From Acidianus ambivalens (GTDB taxonomy: Archaea; Thermoproteota; Thermoprotei_A; Sulfolobales; Sulfolobaceae), in the NCBI RefSeq assembly GCF_009729015.1, contig NZ_CP045482.1, positions 248,001 through 312,000 on the forward strand: a DNA stretch of 64,000 nt, written 5' to 3'. Shown piece by piece: positions 36,246-50,101 of this stretch. The notes below the pieces were generated by a model, which saw only the letters and a program-made list of their open reading frames with translations, was not told the origin of the DNA and searched no databases. The position numbers and the translations under genes were made by a program. Within the stretch, counting starts at the first letter, position 1. Every line of letters starts with the position of its first letter.

Positions 36246-36832
36246 ACTTTAACACGCCTCACTATTTCTATTACTTTTTGCGTATCTTTCTTTCCAGGAT
36301 ATACTTCAACTCCACTTGAAATATCTATCCACTTTGGGTCAATTTCTATCACTTTATCAATATTATTTATATTTATCCCGCCACCAATACCTACATCGTA
36401 TTCTTTTGCTATTTTTCTAGCAAAATTTAGATCTATCTGAACTCCTTTCTTAGGGGAATCTAATAATATCATGTCTGAATAACGAATTGCCTTATTTAAG
36501 TATGCTAAATACTTTTCACTAGCAGGAACGTATAATATGATCCTCTTATCATATGAGTTTAACTCTTCTAGCTCAGAATCACTTAGGACTCTATGTATCT
36601 GTAGTAGGTCGGCATATTTCGCTTTTTCGATTAATTCAGAAATTTTTCCATTTACTTTAACAGAAACAATAGGCTTCTCTGAAATTTTTTTAGCAATATT
36701 AATGAACTCGTCCTTTACATATCTTTTACTTATAGTGTCAGTAACAAACCCAAGATAATCTATATTCATCTTAGATAGCTCTAAGATATCGCTAATCGTA
36801 GATATTCCACAAATTTTTAATTTAATTGTCAC
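36242..36832 (-). CDS. trpF: Phosphoribosylanthranilate isomerase
   Basis: 196 residues; short TIM barrel. LKICGIS with the catalytic Cys at the N-terminus, LLQIHR, and GGGININN and IDISSGVEVYPGKKD at the C-terminus with the acid residue. Overlaps trpD by 11 bp upstream and trpE by 4 bp downstream. Confidence 0.94.
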   Translation of the reverse strand: MTIKLKICGISTISDILELSKMNIDYLGFVTDTISKRYVKDEFINIAKKISEKPIVSVKVNGKISELIEKAKYADLLQIHRVLSDSELEELNSYDKRIILYVPASEKYLAYLNKAIRYSDMILLDSPKKGVQIDLNFARKIAKEYDVGIGGGININNIDKVIEIDPKWIDISSGVEVYPGKKDTQKVIEIVRRVKV

Positions 36833-37862
36833 TTATCATCGCCATAAAATTCTTAAATATGCTTAAATTACCATTATGTGAAATTATGTCTGTTAGCTTA
36901 TTTAACGATGTAGAAATTAATTGAGAAGAATATTCGTAGCCATCTTTAAAGTCCTTAACACGACCGCATGAATATAAAGCAACTGCAGAATTTACCTTTA
37001 TGAACTCCTCTACGGCTTTATCTTTTCCTGCAAAAGCTCTCAAAACTTTGATTACTGACTCTTTACTGTCATTAGTTAACAATTCTGAGATTTTTGGTTT
37101 ATATTTTATAATCTCTGCAAAGTTAAATTCGTATTTATCAATATTATTACCTTTAATCTCATATATTGTAGTAACGCCCAAAGGACTTACTTCATCCATT
37201 CCAGGCTCTCCATGAATTATTAAAAGCTTATCGTAAGAAAGAGAAAGCGCGGCTGTAGCTATCTTATCCATAAATTTCTTTGCGAATATTCCCATAACTT
37301 GTTTTTTCGCCATAGCAGGATTTGTTAATGGACCTAGAAAATTGAATATTGTTCTAATTCCAAGAGTTTTCCTTACAGTTGCCACGTTCTTCATTGCTGG
37401 ATGATAAAGTTGCGCGAATAGAAACACAAAATTATCCTTAGAAATCAGTTCTTTGGCTTTTTCTGGAGTTACATTTATATTATAACCAATAGTTTCTAAG
37501 AAATCTGCACTACCGCTCTTACTACTAGCAGCCCTATTACCATGCTTTGCTACCCTACAAACTTGACTTATAACAATTGCGGTAGCAGTACTTACATTGA
37601 TTGTTCCTAAGCCATCTCCTCCAGTACCGGCAGTGTCAATTACGTCACCTAAATCAACTTTTACTGCATTAGCTCTCATTGATCTTACAAACCCTATTAT
37701 CTCTTCAGGAGCTTCACCCTTAGTTTTAAGAGATGATAAAATTGCAGCTGAGATTAATTCTGGAATTTCGCCTTTCATTATTGAGTTTGCAATCAATTCC
37801 GCTTCGTTTGCGCTTAGATCTTGTCTATCAGTTATTTTTTCTAAAATCTCTTTAAAATTCAT
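36822..37862 (-). CDS. trpD: Anthranilate phosphoribosyltransferase
   Basis: 346 residues. PRPP-binding GTGGDGLGTINVSTATA, the KHGNRAASSKSGSADFLE anthranilate region, and LGPLTNPA. It adds phosphoribose to anthranilate. The S. solfataricus enzyme of this type is a homodimer. Overlaps trpA by 11 bp. Confidence 0.95.
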   Translation of the reverse strand: MNFKEILEKITDRQDLSANEAELIANSIMKGEIPELISAAILSSLKTKGEAPEEIIGFVRSMRANAVKVDLGDVIDTAGTGGDGLGTINVSTATAIVISQVCRVAKHGNRAASSKSGSADFLETIGYNINVTPEKAKELISKDNFVFLFAQLYHPAMKNVATVRKTLGIRTIFNFLGPLTNPAMAKKQVMGIFAKKFMDKIATAALSLSYDKLLIIHGEPGMDEVSPLGVTTIYEIKGNNIDKYEFNFAEIIKYKPKISELLTNDSKESVIKVLRAFAGKDKAVEEFIKVNSAVALYSCGRVKDFKDGYEYSSQLISTSLNKLTDIISHNGNLSIFKNFMAMISDN

Positions 37863-38586
37863 TTAAAACACCTCTGAAATATTTTACTAAATTTATTGCC
37901 TCTTGAACTCCACCTTTCTCTATAGCTTCTATATATGCTGTACCTATAGCTATGCCATCCGCTCCAGCTCTTAATGCCTTTCTCACGTCTTCTACATCAG
38001 ACAATCCAAAACCTACTACTAGCTTATTATCTACTAATATTCTAATTCTTGTAATTAATGAGTCTACACTTACTGGAATAGGAACTCCAGTAGTAGGTCT
38101 TACTCCATAATATAAGAAAATATCAGAAATTTTAGATACTTTTTGTATCAGGGGATCTGGAACTGAAGGAGCAGTAAAAATTACGGCTTTTAACCCATGA
38201 TCCTTAATTTTCTTAACGTATTTCTCGTACTCGTCTACATAATCTATTATTAAATCTGGAAATAGTATACCATCTATGCCTATCTTAGCTAAATTAGAGA
38301 GGAAATCGTCAAGTACTGGTAACCAATCTTCAAGATATGTTAAGATTATTATGGGAATTTTTACTCTATCTCTAGTATCTTTTAATAATGGCCAAATGTC
38401 CTTTAACCAGCTAGATACTTGCTTATAACTTCTTCTTATAACTGGACCGTCGTATTTAGCGTATTTTGGGGGAACACCAATTTCTAAAATATCCGAACCC
38501 TCCTTGACGCATCCATCAATAAATTCCAAGTATTCCTTCTCTTTAGGATAGCCTAGTGTTGCATAAGAAACTAGCATCTTACTCAT
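37852..38586 (-). CDS. trpA: Tryptophan synthase alpha subunit
   Basis: 244 residues, on the short side for TrpA. It keeps YATLGYP, DILEIGVPPKYAKYDGPVIRR with the first catalytic acid, the second acid in GILFPDLIIDYVDEYE, and VGFGLSDVEDV. It cleaves indole-glycerol phosphate to indole. The start overlaps trpB by 4 bp. Confidence 0.93.
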   Translation of the reverse strand: MSKMLVSYATLGYPKEKEYLEFIDGCVKEGSDILEIGVPPKYAKYDGPVIRRSYKQVSSWLKDIWPLLKDTRDRVKIPIIILTYLEDWLPVLDDFLSNLAKIGIDGILFPDLIIDYVDEYEKYVKKIKDHGLKAVIFTAPSVPDPLIQKVSKISDIFLYYGVRPTTGVPIPVSVDSLITRIRILVDNKLVVGFGLSDVEDVRKALRAGADGIAIGTAYIEAIEKGGVQEAINLVKYFRGVLNEF

Positions 38587-39857
38587 TTTGATAGCCTTTT
38601 CATCATTGACTCATAGTTTGGTAAATCTAATAACCCATGACCACTTAAATTAAATACTATAACTTTTCTCTCGTGATTCTTCTTAGCTTTTAATGCCTCA
38701 TCTATAACAGCCTTTATTGCATGAGCCGATTCTGGTGCTGGAACTATTCCCTGAGCTTCAGCAAACATTTTTGCAGCCTCGAATATCTCTGGCTCACTAT
38801 ATTCTCTCCATTCGACTATCCCTTCTTTTATGAGCAGACTTAAGGACGGTGCTGCACCGTGATACCTAAGACCTCCTGCATATATTGGGGGTGGTACATA
38901 ATCCTTACCTAAAGTTATCATCTTTACCATTGGCAATAAACCTGCACTATCTGGGAAATCATACATATAATCTCCTTGACTAAATTTAGGTATTTCGTAA
39001 GAACCTACTGCAATGAATTTTTCTCCTCTTTTAGCTCCTAACAAAGGAAACGCAAAGCCACCGAAATTACTTCCTCCCCCTACGCATCCTATTAAGATAT
39101 CTGGCTCCTCTCCTAGAATGTCCATCTGCTTCATTGCTTCTTGGCCTATAACGCTCTGGTGAAGTATTGCTACATCTAATACACTACCTACCAGATATCT
39201 ATAATTATTAGTTAAGGCATATTCTATTGCCTCGCTCATTGCTACTCCTAAAGATCCTGGATGAGAAGGATTTTCAGCTAAAACTTTCCTTCCATATTCC
39301 GTCAAATTAGTAGGACTTGCGTAAACTTTTCCTCCATATAATTCCATTATAGTTCTTCTCTGAGGCTTTTGTTCATAACTTACTTTTACCATGAAAATTG
39401 TAGATTCCATGTTATACATCCTTGCTGCTAAAGCTACGGCTGTACCCCACTGCCCAGCTCCAGTCTCTGTAACTACATGATTAACTCCTTCTGCTTTAGC
39501 AAAATATGCCTGAGGTAAAGCAGTGTTTATCTTATGCGAACCTGTGGGAGTGGCACCTTCAAACTTGAAGTAAATTTTTGCAGGAGTGTTTAACATTTCT
39601 TCAAGTCTTTTTGCCCTCATTAAGGGAGTTGGTCTACCTATATTAAGGTACGCTTCCCTTACCTCTTCTGGAATCCTTATAAATCTTTCCACAGTAAACT
39701 GTTGCCTTAAAACTTCCTTTGGCATTATCTTTCTTAATAGATCTATCCTAGAAAATTCCGCATCTGGAGGATCTCTTGGAGGCGGGAGTGGTTTGGGAAG
39801 ATCCGGTATTATATTATACCAATATTTGGGAAGAATTTCTTCCCTCTCTATTGCCAT
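38583..39857 (-). CDS. trpB: Tryptophan synthase beta subunit, TrpB2 type
   Basis: 424 residues, with the long N-terminus of the TrpB2 group (ILPKYWYNIIPDLPKPLPPP). The PLP lysine is in TPTGSHKINTAL, then ETGAGQWGTAVA, and GCVGGGSNFGG for phosphate binding. First gene of the operon trpB-A-D-F-E-G-C. In Sulfolobales a TrpB2 takes the place of the usual TrpB1 in the trp operon. Its pairing with TrpA is known to be weaker than in the bacterial complex. Confidence 0.94.
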   Translation of the reverse strand: MAIEREEILPKYWYNIIPDLPKPLPPPRDPPDAEFSRIDLLRKIMPKEVLRQQFTVERFIRIPEEVREAYLNIGRPTPLMRAKRLEEMLNTPAKIYFKFEGATPTGSHKINTALPQAYFAKAEGVNHVVTETGAGQWGTAVALAARMYNMESTIFMVKVSYEQKPQRRTIMELYGGKVYASPTNLTEYGRKVLAENPSHPGSLGVAMSEAIEYALTNNYRYLVGSVLDVAILHQSVIGQEAMKQMDILGEEPDILIGCVGGGSNFGGFAFPLLGAKRGEKFIAVGSYEIPKFSQGDYMYDFPDSAGLLPMVKMITLGKDYVPPPIYAGGLRYHGAAPSLSLLIKEGIVEWREYSEPEIFEAAKMFAEAQGIVPAPESAHAIKAVIDEALKAKKNHERKVIVFNLSGHGLLDLPNYESMMKRLSK

Positions 39858-39906
39858 TGGCTCAACAAGAACACCAATATAAAATGTTTAAGCTGTGGTA
39901 TATAAA

Positions 39907-40212
39907 CTAATATGTCTCAAAGGAGTCGAATTCACCTTTATAATCCTCCATTTCATAATCTACTTTCTCAACCTTGGCTAATGGAGGACCTTGTCTTAAG
40001 TAATCAAGAAGTTTTTCTAAGGCTTCTTCATAGCCTTCAGCAACTACTTCCACTGTTCCATCGTCTAGATTTTTTGCATAACCTTTTATTCCCAATCTTA
40101 TTGCATTTATCTGAACAAATCTTCTAAATCCTACACCTTGTACTCTACCATATACTTTAGCCTTCATTCTTCTTAACAACATAATCACCTCAGTGTCGCT
40201 CCACTTCCTCAC
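39907..40212 (-). CDS. acyP: Acylphosphatase
   Basis: 101 residues. Phosphate-binding loop in YGRVQGVGFRRF with the catalytic Arg, and the Asn in KNLDDGTVEVVAEG. Length and the unstructured N-terminal extension (MRKWSDTEVIMLL) match the well-studied S. solfataricus enzyme. It hydrolyses acyl phosphates. 49 bp upstream of trpB. Confidence 0.95.
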   Translation of the reverse strand: MRKWSDTEVIMLLRRMKAKVYGRVQGVGFRRFVQINAIRLGIKGYAKNLDDGTVEVVAEGYEEALEKLLDYLRQGPPLAKVEKVDYEMEDYKGEFDSFETY

Positions 40213-40271
40213 TGCTCAGACAAATCCCTTTCATCAACAATATATATTTAATCTACATTTTCCCTTTAAAA

Positions 40272-41360
40272 GTGATGATTAGAATAGCAATAGCCGGTTT
40301 AGGAAATTGTGCCTCAATGCTTATTCAAGGAATAGAATATTATAAAAATAAGGGAGACAATTACTATGAAGGATTAATTACTCCAATTATAGGCAATTAT
40401 AAAGTAACCGATATAGAAGTAGTAGCGGCATTTGACATTTCCAAGAATAAAATTGGAAAAGACATTGCAGAAGCAATATTTCAACCGCCAAATATAACTC
40501 CAAAAATAGTAGAAATGAGGAAAACTGGAGTAAAAGTTTCGCCCGGGCCTGTGTTGGATGGAGTAGCACCACATATGAGATCTGTATTTAATCCTATTCA
40601 AGAACAAGTTAACATAGAAGACGTAGTTAACGTATTGAAAGAAAGCAAAGCAGACATTCTAATAAATTTATTACCTGTAGGAAGCGAAGAAGCGTCTAGA
40701 ACTTACGCTAAAGCTGCTTTAGAGGCAGGTGTAGCATTCATTAACGCTATTCCAGTCTTCATAGCTAGTGACCCTACTGGTAAGTTTCCAGAAGAATTTG
40801 CAAAAAGAGGATTACCTATAGCTGGAGATGATATAAAAGGACAAGTAGGCGCAACAATATTTCATAGAGCAATAACCTCGCTCTTCATGTTAAGAGGAGT
40901 TAAAGTAGAAGAAACTTACCAGTTGAACGTTGGCGGTAATACAGATTTTTTAAATATGAAAACAGAAGAAAGGTTGCAGTCTAAAAGAATAAGTAAAACT
41001 AAAGCAGTAACTAGTACTTTAGATAACGAAGAAGAAATAGAGAAAGAAGGCAAAATAAGGATAGGTCCCAGCGATTATATACCATTCTTAGGCAATACTA
41101 AAGTAGCTTACATTTATGTTAAAGGTTCAGGATTTGCTGGAATGCCTATAAAAGTTGAAGCTAGCTTAGAGGTTGATGATAAATCTAATTGTGCCGCAGT
41201 ACTAGTAGATGTAATAAGAGCCGTAAAACTTGCATTAGATAGAAAAATTGGTGGACCTCTAATTAAAGTATCTGCATTCTATTTCAAGCATCCTCCAATA
41301 CAGGCAAAAAATGATGAGGAGGCGTACAAATGGTTTGATGAATTTGTGCGAAATATGTGA
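40272..41360 (+). CDS. ino1: Inositol-3-phosphate synthase
   Basis: 362 residues from GTG 40272; ATG 40275 is the likelier start. NAD-binding IAIAGLGNCASMLIQG, the SNT-like NVGGNTDFLNM motif and the lysine-containing catalytic region. It cyclises glucose-6-phosphate to myo-inositol-1-phosphate, used for archaeal inositol phospholipids. A TTTAAA element about 10 bases upstream and an AT-rich run at 40250-40262 may form the promoter. Confidence 0.92.
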   Translation: MMIRIAIAGLGNCASMLIQGIEYYKNKGDNYYEGLITPIIGNYKVTDIEVVAAFDISKNKIGKDIAEAIFQPPNITPKIVEMRKTGVKVSPGPVLDGVAPHMRSVFNPIQEQVNIEDVVNVLKESKADILINLLPVGSEEASRTYAKAALEAGVAFINAIPVFIASDPTGKFPEEFAKRGLPIAGDDIKGQVGATIFHRAITSLFMLRGVKVEETYQLNVGGNTDFLNMKTEERLQSKRISKTKAVTSTLDNEEEIEKEGKIRIGPSDYIPFLGNTKVAYIYVKGSGFAGMPIKVEASLEVDDKSNCAAVLVDVIRAVKLALDRKIGGPLIKVSAFYFKHPPIQAKNDEEAYKWFDEFVRNM

Positions 41361-41602
41361 AGAAAAAGAGGCTAAATACTCCTGCAAACTTTGCGGAAGA
41401 AAAGCCTGCGAAGACGATTTTGTCAAAGAAAAAGGAATTTGTAAGGTATGTGAAATTAGTTTATGTCAGATATGCCATCAGCATCTATCCTTAGGATATT
41501 GTGAAATTTGCGGAAGATTAATATGTGATAAGTGTACAGCCTATTTTGACGGTTCAAGAAGAATATGTAAGGAGTGTTATAGTAAAAAAGTAAGTTCAAA
41601 AA

Positions 41603-41628
<26 letters not shown>
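41338..41628 (+). CDS. B-box-like zinc-finger protein
   Basis: 96 residues from ATG 41338, which sits inside the end of ino1. An earlier in-frame ATG at 41311 would add nine residues overlapping ino1. It is packed with cysteine pairs (CEIC, CKLC, CKVC, CQIC, CEIC, CDKC, CKEC) and one CQICHQH, resembling tandem B-box or treble-clef zinc fingers. No DNA-binding part is obvious; likely a zinc-bound protein-interaction module. Its last 26 bp overlap the ppsA 3' end. Confidence 0.75.
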
Positions 41629-43894
<2,266 letters not shown>

Positions 43895-44039
43895 ATCTTT
43901 TCTAAGTTTTGTAATGTCGAGAATTGCATCTTTTAGAAGAGCTTCGACAATAATTTATCACCAAATAATTTATACGCTTAATACCTTAAAAAGTTACTTA
44001 GATTATTTAAACTAACAAAAAAGGTAATAAACATAAAAA

Positions 44040-44696
44040 TTATTTCTGTGTAGGCGCAGCCTTTTGAGTAGTAGTGACCATAGAGGGTAATTCTGGGAAG
44101 TTTTCTTTCATTCTTTGTTCAGCTATTACAGATGCTTCTTGTAATATCTTCTTAGCCTCTGGGTTACTTGCTACATAATCTATATTTCCACCAGTAAAGT
44201 CTCCAGCTTCAATTACAACTTCTTGTAATCCTTCCTCTATCTCTTCTAATTCTAAACCTAATTCTGGCATCATACCTTTCATCGATTCTCTAAGCTCTTT
44301 TATTACTCCCACTACTGGAACTAGATTAGTAAATACATCGCCCAATTCTGTAACAGTCTCTAATCTGAGTTCTACTTGCTCTAGAGCTATTTGCGTAGTT
44401 ATAAGCTGCTTTGAAACTTTCCTTATTTCTGCAATCTCGTTAGCATACATTGCAGCTCTAGCTTCATCTTTATTCATTTGTGCCTCAACTACTCTCTCGA
44501 ATAAAGTTCTATCCCTTTCCTGCATCTTAGAGATGTAAACGTCCAACCTACTTAATGTTGTTCTTAATCTGTATTGAGCCATTATTAGTTTATATCTCAA
44601 TGGCTCTTTACTCTTGAAGGCACCTTTGATTTTATCTGCAAGACTTGGTTCTTGTTTTCCATTCCATCCCTTTACGAATTCTTCCATCTTTGCCAT
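44040..44696 (-). CDS. cdvB2: ESCRT-III paralogue, CdvB2-like
   Basis: 218 residues. Helical ESCRT-III core (about 25-180) closely parallel to CdvB (RLRTTLSRLDVYISKMQERD, MNKDEARAAMYANEIAEIRK) but without the C-terminal winged helix. A proline motif NFPELPS near 200 may touch the MIT domain of CdvC. Sulfolobales carry CdvB1, CdvB2 and CdvB3 besides CdvB; position on the chromosome relative to cdvABC suggests CdvB2, and this is the weaker part of the call. CdvB2 takes part in the constriction ring. Confidence 0.85.
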   Translation of the reverse strand: MAKMEEFVKGWNGKQEPSLADKIKGAFKSKEPLRYKLIMAQYRLRTTLSRLDVYISKMQERDRTLFERVVEAQMNKDEARAAMYANEIAEIRKVSKQLITTQIALEQVELRLETVTELGDVFTNLVPVVGVIKELRESMKGMMPELGLELEEIEEGLQEVVIEAGDFTGGNIDYVASNPEAKKILQEASVIAEQRMKENFPELPSMVTTTQKAAPTQK

Positions 44697-44769
44697 GTTG
44701 ATTTAGATCTTTAGCTTAACTTAAATTAAATAGAGAGACTTATAATACGTAAGAGAGTGACGTTATAAA

Positions 44770-45045
44770 ATGAGGGCATTTGAAGCTAAAATATGTGGAG
44801 AAAAGCTTATATTGCAAAATAAAAGCGGAAAAACACTTTTTATTAGAGAGATCCTAATAAAATACAAGGTAACAGTAACTACTGTCGATGAAAAGACTGC
44901 CTTAAAAACTATAACAGATAGTATAAAGATAAATAGAGATGTTCAAGATAAGATAGAAATTCCATTAGTTTCTACAGATGTAGCAGAAATATCTGTAATT
45001 TATAGGCAAGACGAGATTACTTTGAGGGAAGATATTTCCCTATAA
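44770..45045 (+). CDS. Unknown small beta-rich protein
   Basis: 91 residues, almost all predicted beta strands (CGEKLILQNKSGKTLFIREI, ITDSIKINRD, EIPLVST). Divergent from cdvB2 across 73 bp, and its last 29 bases overlap the UbiD gene on the other strand. No motif recognised. A role in division is possible by position only. Confidence 0.55.
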   Translation: MRAFEAKICGEKLILQNKSGKTLFIREILIKYKVTVTTVDEKTALKTITDSIKINRDVQDKIEIPLVSTDVAEISVIYRQDEITLREDISL

Positions 45046-46462
45046 TTTTATTCCATATCGGTTCTATCTTTTTGACTACATTCTCATCACTTTTTACCTC
45101 TTCTGGCCATTCTCTTCCCAATTCTTCTTTAAATTTTCTAGTAGCATCTATGCCTATTTTACTACCCAGTGGCGGATGAGGAGATGTGTGGTCTAATGAA
45201 TCGTTCATAGCGTTAGGAATTATTAAAACATCCCTTGCGGGATCTACAGTAGTAGCTATTGCATACATTACTTGATTAATATCGTGAACATTTACATCAG
45301 CATCGACTATTATAATAAATTTAAGGAAACTCAGCTGACCGTTTCCCCATATTGACATCATAACTCTTTTAGCTTGGCCAGGAAAGGTCTTTCTTATTGA
45401 GAAAATGCCTATGCCAGTAAAAAGGCCATACTCAGGTAAGTTCATATCTACCAGTTCAGGAATAACTAACCTTATAAAAGGTAAGAATATTCTCTCAACT
45501 GCTTTACCTATCCATGCATCCTCAAGAGGAGGTTTTCCAACAGAGGTAGCATGAAATATTGGATTATCTCTGATGTAAATTCTATCTACCTTAAATGTAG
45601 GATAATAATCTACCGGCGTGTAATAGCCTAAATGATCTCCAAAAGGACCCTCTGGCCTTAAGTCTTCTAAATCTACATAACCTTCAATTACAGACTCGGC
45701 AGAAGAAGGAACTAAAATTCCATTATCTAACTTATAAAGTTCTACACCTTCGCCTCTTAAGATACCTGCAAAAAGGTATTTATCAATGCCTGGAGGGACA
45801 GGAGAGGCTGCAGTAAAAGCTATTACTGGATCTACTCCATTAACAATTGCTACGGGAATCTTATTAATTCCCATTTCCTTATATTTTGCCGCAGCTAACG
45901 ATCCCCTTTTAAATGCTTGCCAATGCATTAATGCTTCCTTATCATTTAATATCTGAATTCTATATACGCTGACATTATGAACGTCAGTCTCTGGATCCTT
46001 AGTTACTACTAATGAAAATGTAAAAAACCTACCAGCATCTTTAGGCCACGTTTTTAGTGCAGGGAAACTTTCTAGTCCCATTTCTCTTTCCTTAAACTTT
46101 GGTTTTCCAGATTTTGGCATGATTTTTCCTAGTTTCAAAAAATTTGGGAGAGATTTTATTTTATCAATAAGAGATAATGGTATACCTTGAAATTCAGTTA
46201 GAAAATTTTTTCCTATATCCTCTAAATTATCTACTCCTAAAATTTCCTTAACAGCGTCTATTGAGTAAAAAATATTAGTAATCAATTTCCATTCTTTATA
46301 ATTTTTAATGTTAGTAAATAGAAGTGGAGGTAAATGTGAGTAAGTAGCTCTCCTACTTAGTTCAGCAATCTCTAAATTTACGTCAACTTCATCATCAATC
46401 TGTACAATTTTGCCCCTCTTAAGCATAAAATTTATATAATCTCTCAGATCTTCAAATGTCAT
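45017..46462 (-). CDS. UbiD-family decarboxylase
   Basis: 481 residues. UbiD signatures: VSVYRIQILND, the prFMN-binding and catalytic region around GEGVELYKLDNG and EGPFGDHLGYYTP, and DVLIIPNAMNDSLDHTSP. UbiD enzymes use prenylated FMN to remove or add CO2 on aromatic or unsaturated acids. The partner prenyltransferase UbiX is not in the window. Possible pathways are quinone synthesis or isoprenoid intermediates; sequence alone does not decide. Confidence 0.88.
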   Translation of the reverse strand: MTFEDLRDYINFMLKRGKIVQIDDEVDVNLEIAELSRRATYSHLPPLLFTNIKNYKEWKLITNIFYSIDAVKEILGVDNLEDIGKNFLTEFQGIPLSLIDKIKSLPNFLKLGKIMPKSGKPKFKEREMGLESFPALKTWPKDAGRFFTFSLVVTKDPETDVHNVSVYRIQILNDKEALMHWQAFKRGSLAAAKYKEMGINKIPVAIVNGVDPVIAFTAASPVPPGIDKYLFAGILRGEGVELYKLDNGILVPSSAESVIEGYVDLEDLRPEGPFGDHLGYYTPVDYYPTFKVDRIYIRDNPIFHATSVGKPPLEDAWIGKAVERIFLPFIRLVIPELVDMNLPEYGLFTGIGIFSIRKTFPGQAKRVMMSIWGNGQLSFLKFIIIVDADVNVHDINQVMYAIATTVDPARDVLIIPNAMNDSLDHTSPHPPLGSKIGIDATRKFKEELGREWPEEVKSDENVVKKIEPIWNKIIGKYLPSK

Positions 46463-46559
46463 ATTTTATAACATTCATTTTGCACAAAGCTTATATTTTT
46501 ATATTTAATTCAGCTTAATCGGCTGGTGACAAAAGGTTGGAAACAAACTAGAAGGATAC

Positions 46560-47727
<1,168 letters not shown>

Positions 47728-47741
<14 letters not shown>

Positions 47742-49065
47742 GATAGGAGGATCTATACAAAAAGATGAGAGAGATTATGAGCTTATTTCCGAAAAGATAG
47801 AGAAATATTCTAATAATGAAGATAAGGTACTTGTAATTACATCTGCAATGAGAGGAATAACTAATGATTTAATTTCTGCTACTGAAAATAGAGATAAATC
47901 TACTGAAATAATAGGAAATATATATGATAAACATATTAAAATTCTATCAAAAGTCGCTGATGGCCCAGAATTTGAGATTGCATTTAAAGATCTTTCAAAA
48001 ATGGCGGACGAGCTATTTAAAATAGCCTGGTCTATAAGAGTTTTAGACGAAATTACTCCTAGGGTTAGAGATTATATTTTGTCCTTTGGAGAAAGAATGG
48101 CAACAATAGTATTAAACGCAACATTAAGGTCAAGAAGATTAGATTCAATAGCTTACCCTGAACCACCATTAGTTACTGACAATAATTTCGGAGAGGCAAA
48201 TGTCTTGGAAGATCTTACCTTAAAGGAAATTAATGAAAAAATTTTAAGTAAAAAGAGTAAAATATTGATAATACCAGGATTTATAGGCAAAACTATAGAT
48301 GAAAAATATACTACAATAGGTAGAGGGGGCAGCGATTATACTGCTACCTTACTAGGGAAGCTTCTAAATGTAGAGAATGTAAGACTTGTAACAGAAGTTC
48401 CAGGAATAATGACAGCAGATCCTAGAAAAATAGAAAGCGCAACAACAATTAAAAGATTATCACTAGAAGAGGCAGTAGAATTAGCCCAAATGGGCGCAAA
48501 AAGGTTACATCCTAGAACTTTTGAGCCAATGTTTTCCTCAAATATGAAAGTTACCATTGAAGGATTGTATGAAGAAGGAGAGACTATAGTAAGTGGTTCT
48601 TGTGAAGATGAAGACAAACTAAAAGGAGTTACAATCCTTGATGACCTAAAAATGATAAATATAGAAAGTACTAGAATAGTAGGAAAAATTGGATCTGCAG
48701 CAAGAGTTATGGCTGAGGCTAAAAATTCAAATGTAAATATTGTTTCAATTTCACAGCCAGCATCAGAAACTACAATAAGCCTTGTTGTAAACTCTAACGA
48801 CGCGGAAATCCTTGCTACTAAGCTAAAGGAGATTAAAGATATAGATAACATAGAGATTAAAGACGTTAGTGCGGTAAGTATAGTAGGTTGCGGACTTAGG
48901 AATAATGAAATATTCAAGGAAGTGGAAAATGTAGCTCTTCAATATGATATACTTTCCATGTCAAGAGGCTTAAAGAACGTCAGTGCTACATTTATAGTTA
49001 AAAAAGAAGAAGGATATAACTTAGCTAAAAGTTTGCACGAGGTCGTGTTAAAATGGATAAATTGA
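47728..49065 (+). CDS. lysC: Aspartate kinase
   Basis: 445 residues. Starts MIIIKIGGSIQKDE with the KxGGS ATP motif, FGERMATIVLNA, TTIGRGGSDYTATLLG, and VPGIMTADPR. Two ACT domains make up the C-terminal 150 residues (IGSAARVMAEAKNSNVNIVS and a second copy), suggesting feedback control. Overlaps thrC and asd by 14 and 13 bp. Confidence 0.94.
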
Positions 49066-50101
49066 AAGTATCTTTACTAGGCTCAACTGGGATGGTTGGG
49101 CAAAAAATGGTAAAAATGCTCTCAAACCATCCTTTTATAGAATTAACTAAAGTTAGTGCATCACCTGCTAAAATAGGCAAAAAATACGAAGAGGCAGTAA
49201 AATGGATTGAAGGAGAAATTCCAGAAGATGTTAAGGATATGAGATTAGTATCAACGGAACCAGAAGATCATAAAGACGTAGATGTTGTACTTTCTGCACT
49301 ACCTAATGAGTTAGCAGAAGATATTGAACTGAAACTTGTTAGAGCAGGAAAAATAGTAGTATCTAATGCAAGCCCGTATAGAATGGATCCAGAAGTTCCG
49401 TTAATTAACCCCGAAATAAACTGGCAACACCTAGAATTACTAAAAACGCAACAGAGTAAAAGAGGTTGGAAAGGACTCTTAGTAAAAAATCCTAACTGCA
49501 CAGCCGCAATAATGTCCTTGCCATTAAAACCTTTAACAGAGTTGATAACACAGAGAAAGATAATAATGACCACTTTGCAAGCTGTAAGTGGTGCGGGCTA
49601 TAATGGATTATCTTTCATGTCAATATATAACAATATTATTCCATATATAAAAGGAGAAGAGGAGAAAATTCCTAAAGAAGTAGGAAAAATGCTAGGTCAA
49701 GTCCAGGATGGGCAGATACTGAATGCCAAAATAAATGCCAGAGTGACATCCATAAGAGTCCCAATAAAAGTTGGCCATATGGGCGTTATAAACATTTTAC
49801 TTGATGAAGGCGATAAAATTGATGTAGAAGAAATTAAGAGAGAATTAGCAAATTTCAAATCACTTCCACAAGAGAAAAACTTACCTACTGCTCCTAAAAA
49901 ACCTATAATTGTTAACGAAGATGAAAGCAGACCACAACCAGAAATAGACCTTAAAATAGAAAACGGAATGGCTGTATCTGTAGGTAGAATTAGCGTAGAA
50001 AATAACGTACTTAGGATGGTAGTACTTGGGGATAACTTAGTGAGAGGAGCAGCAGGAATTACAATTTTAACAGTAGAAGTGATGAAAGAGTTAGGTTACA
50101 T

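Noticed and set aside
48336..48917. 193-residue minus-strand frame inside aspartate kinase
   Set aside because: It is the shadow of a strongly conserved gene and rich in Ser, Leu and Ile as expected from AT-rich antisense.
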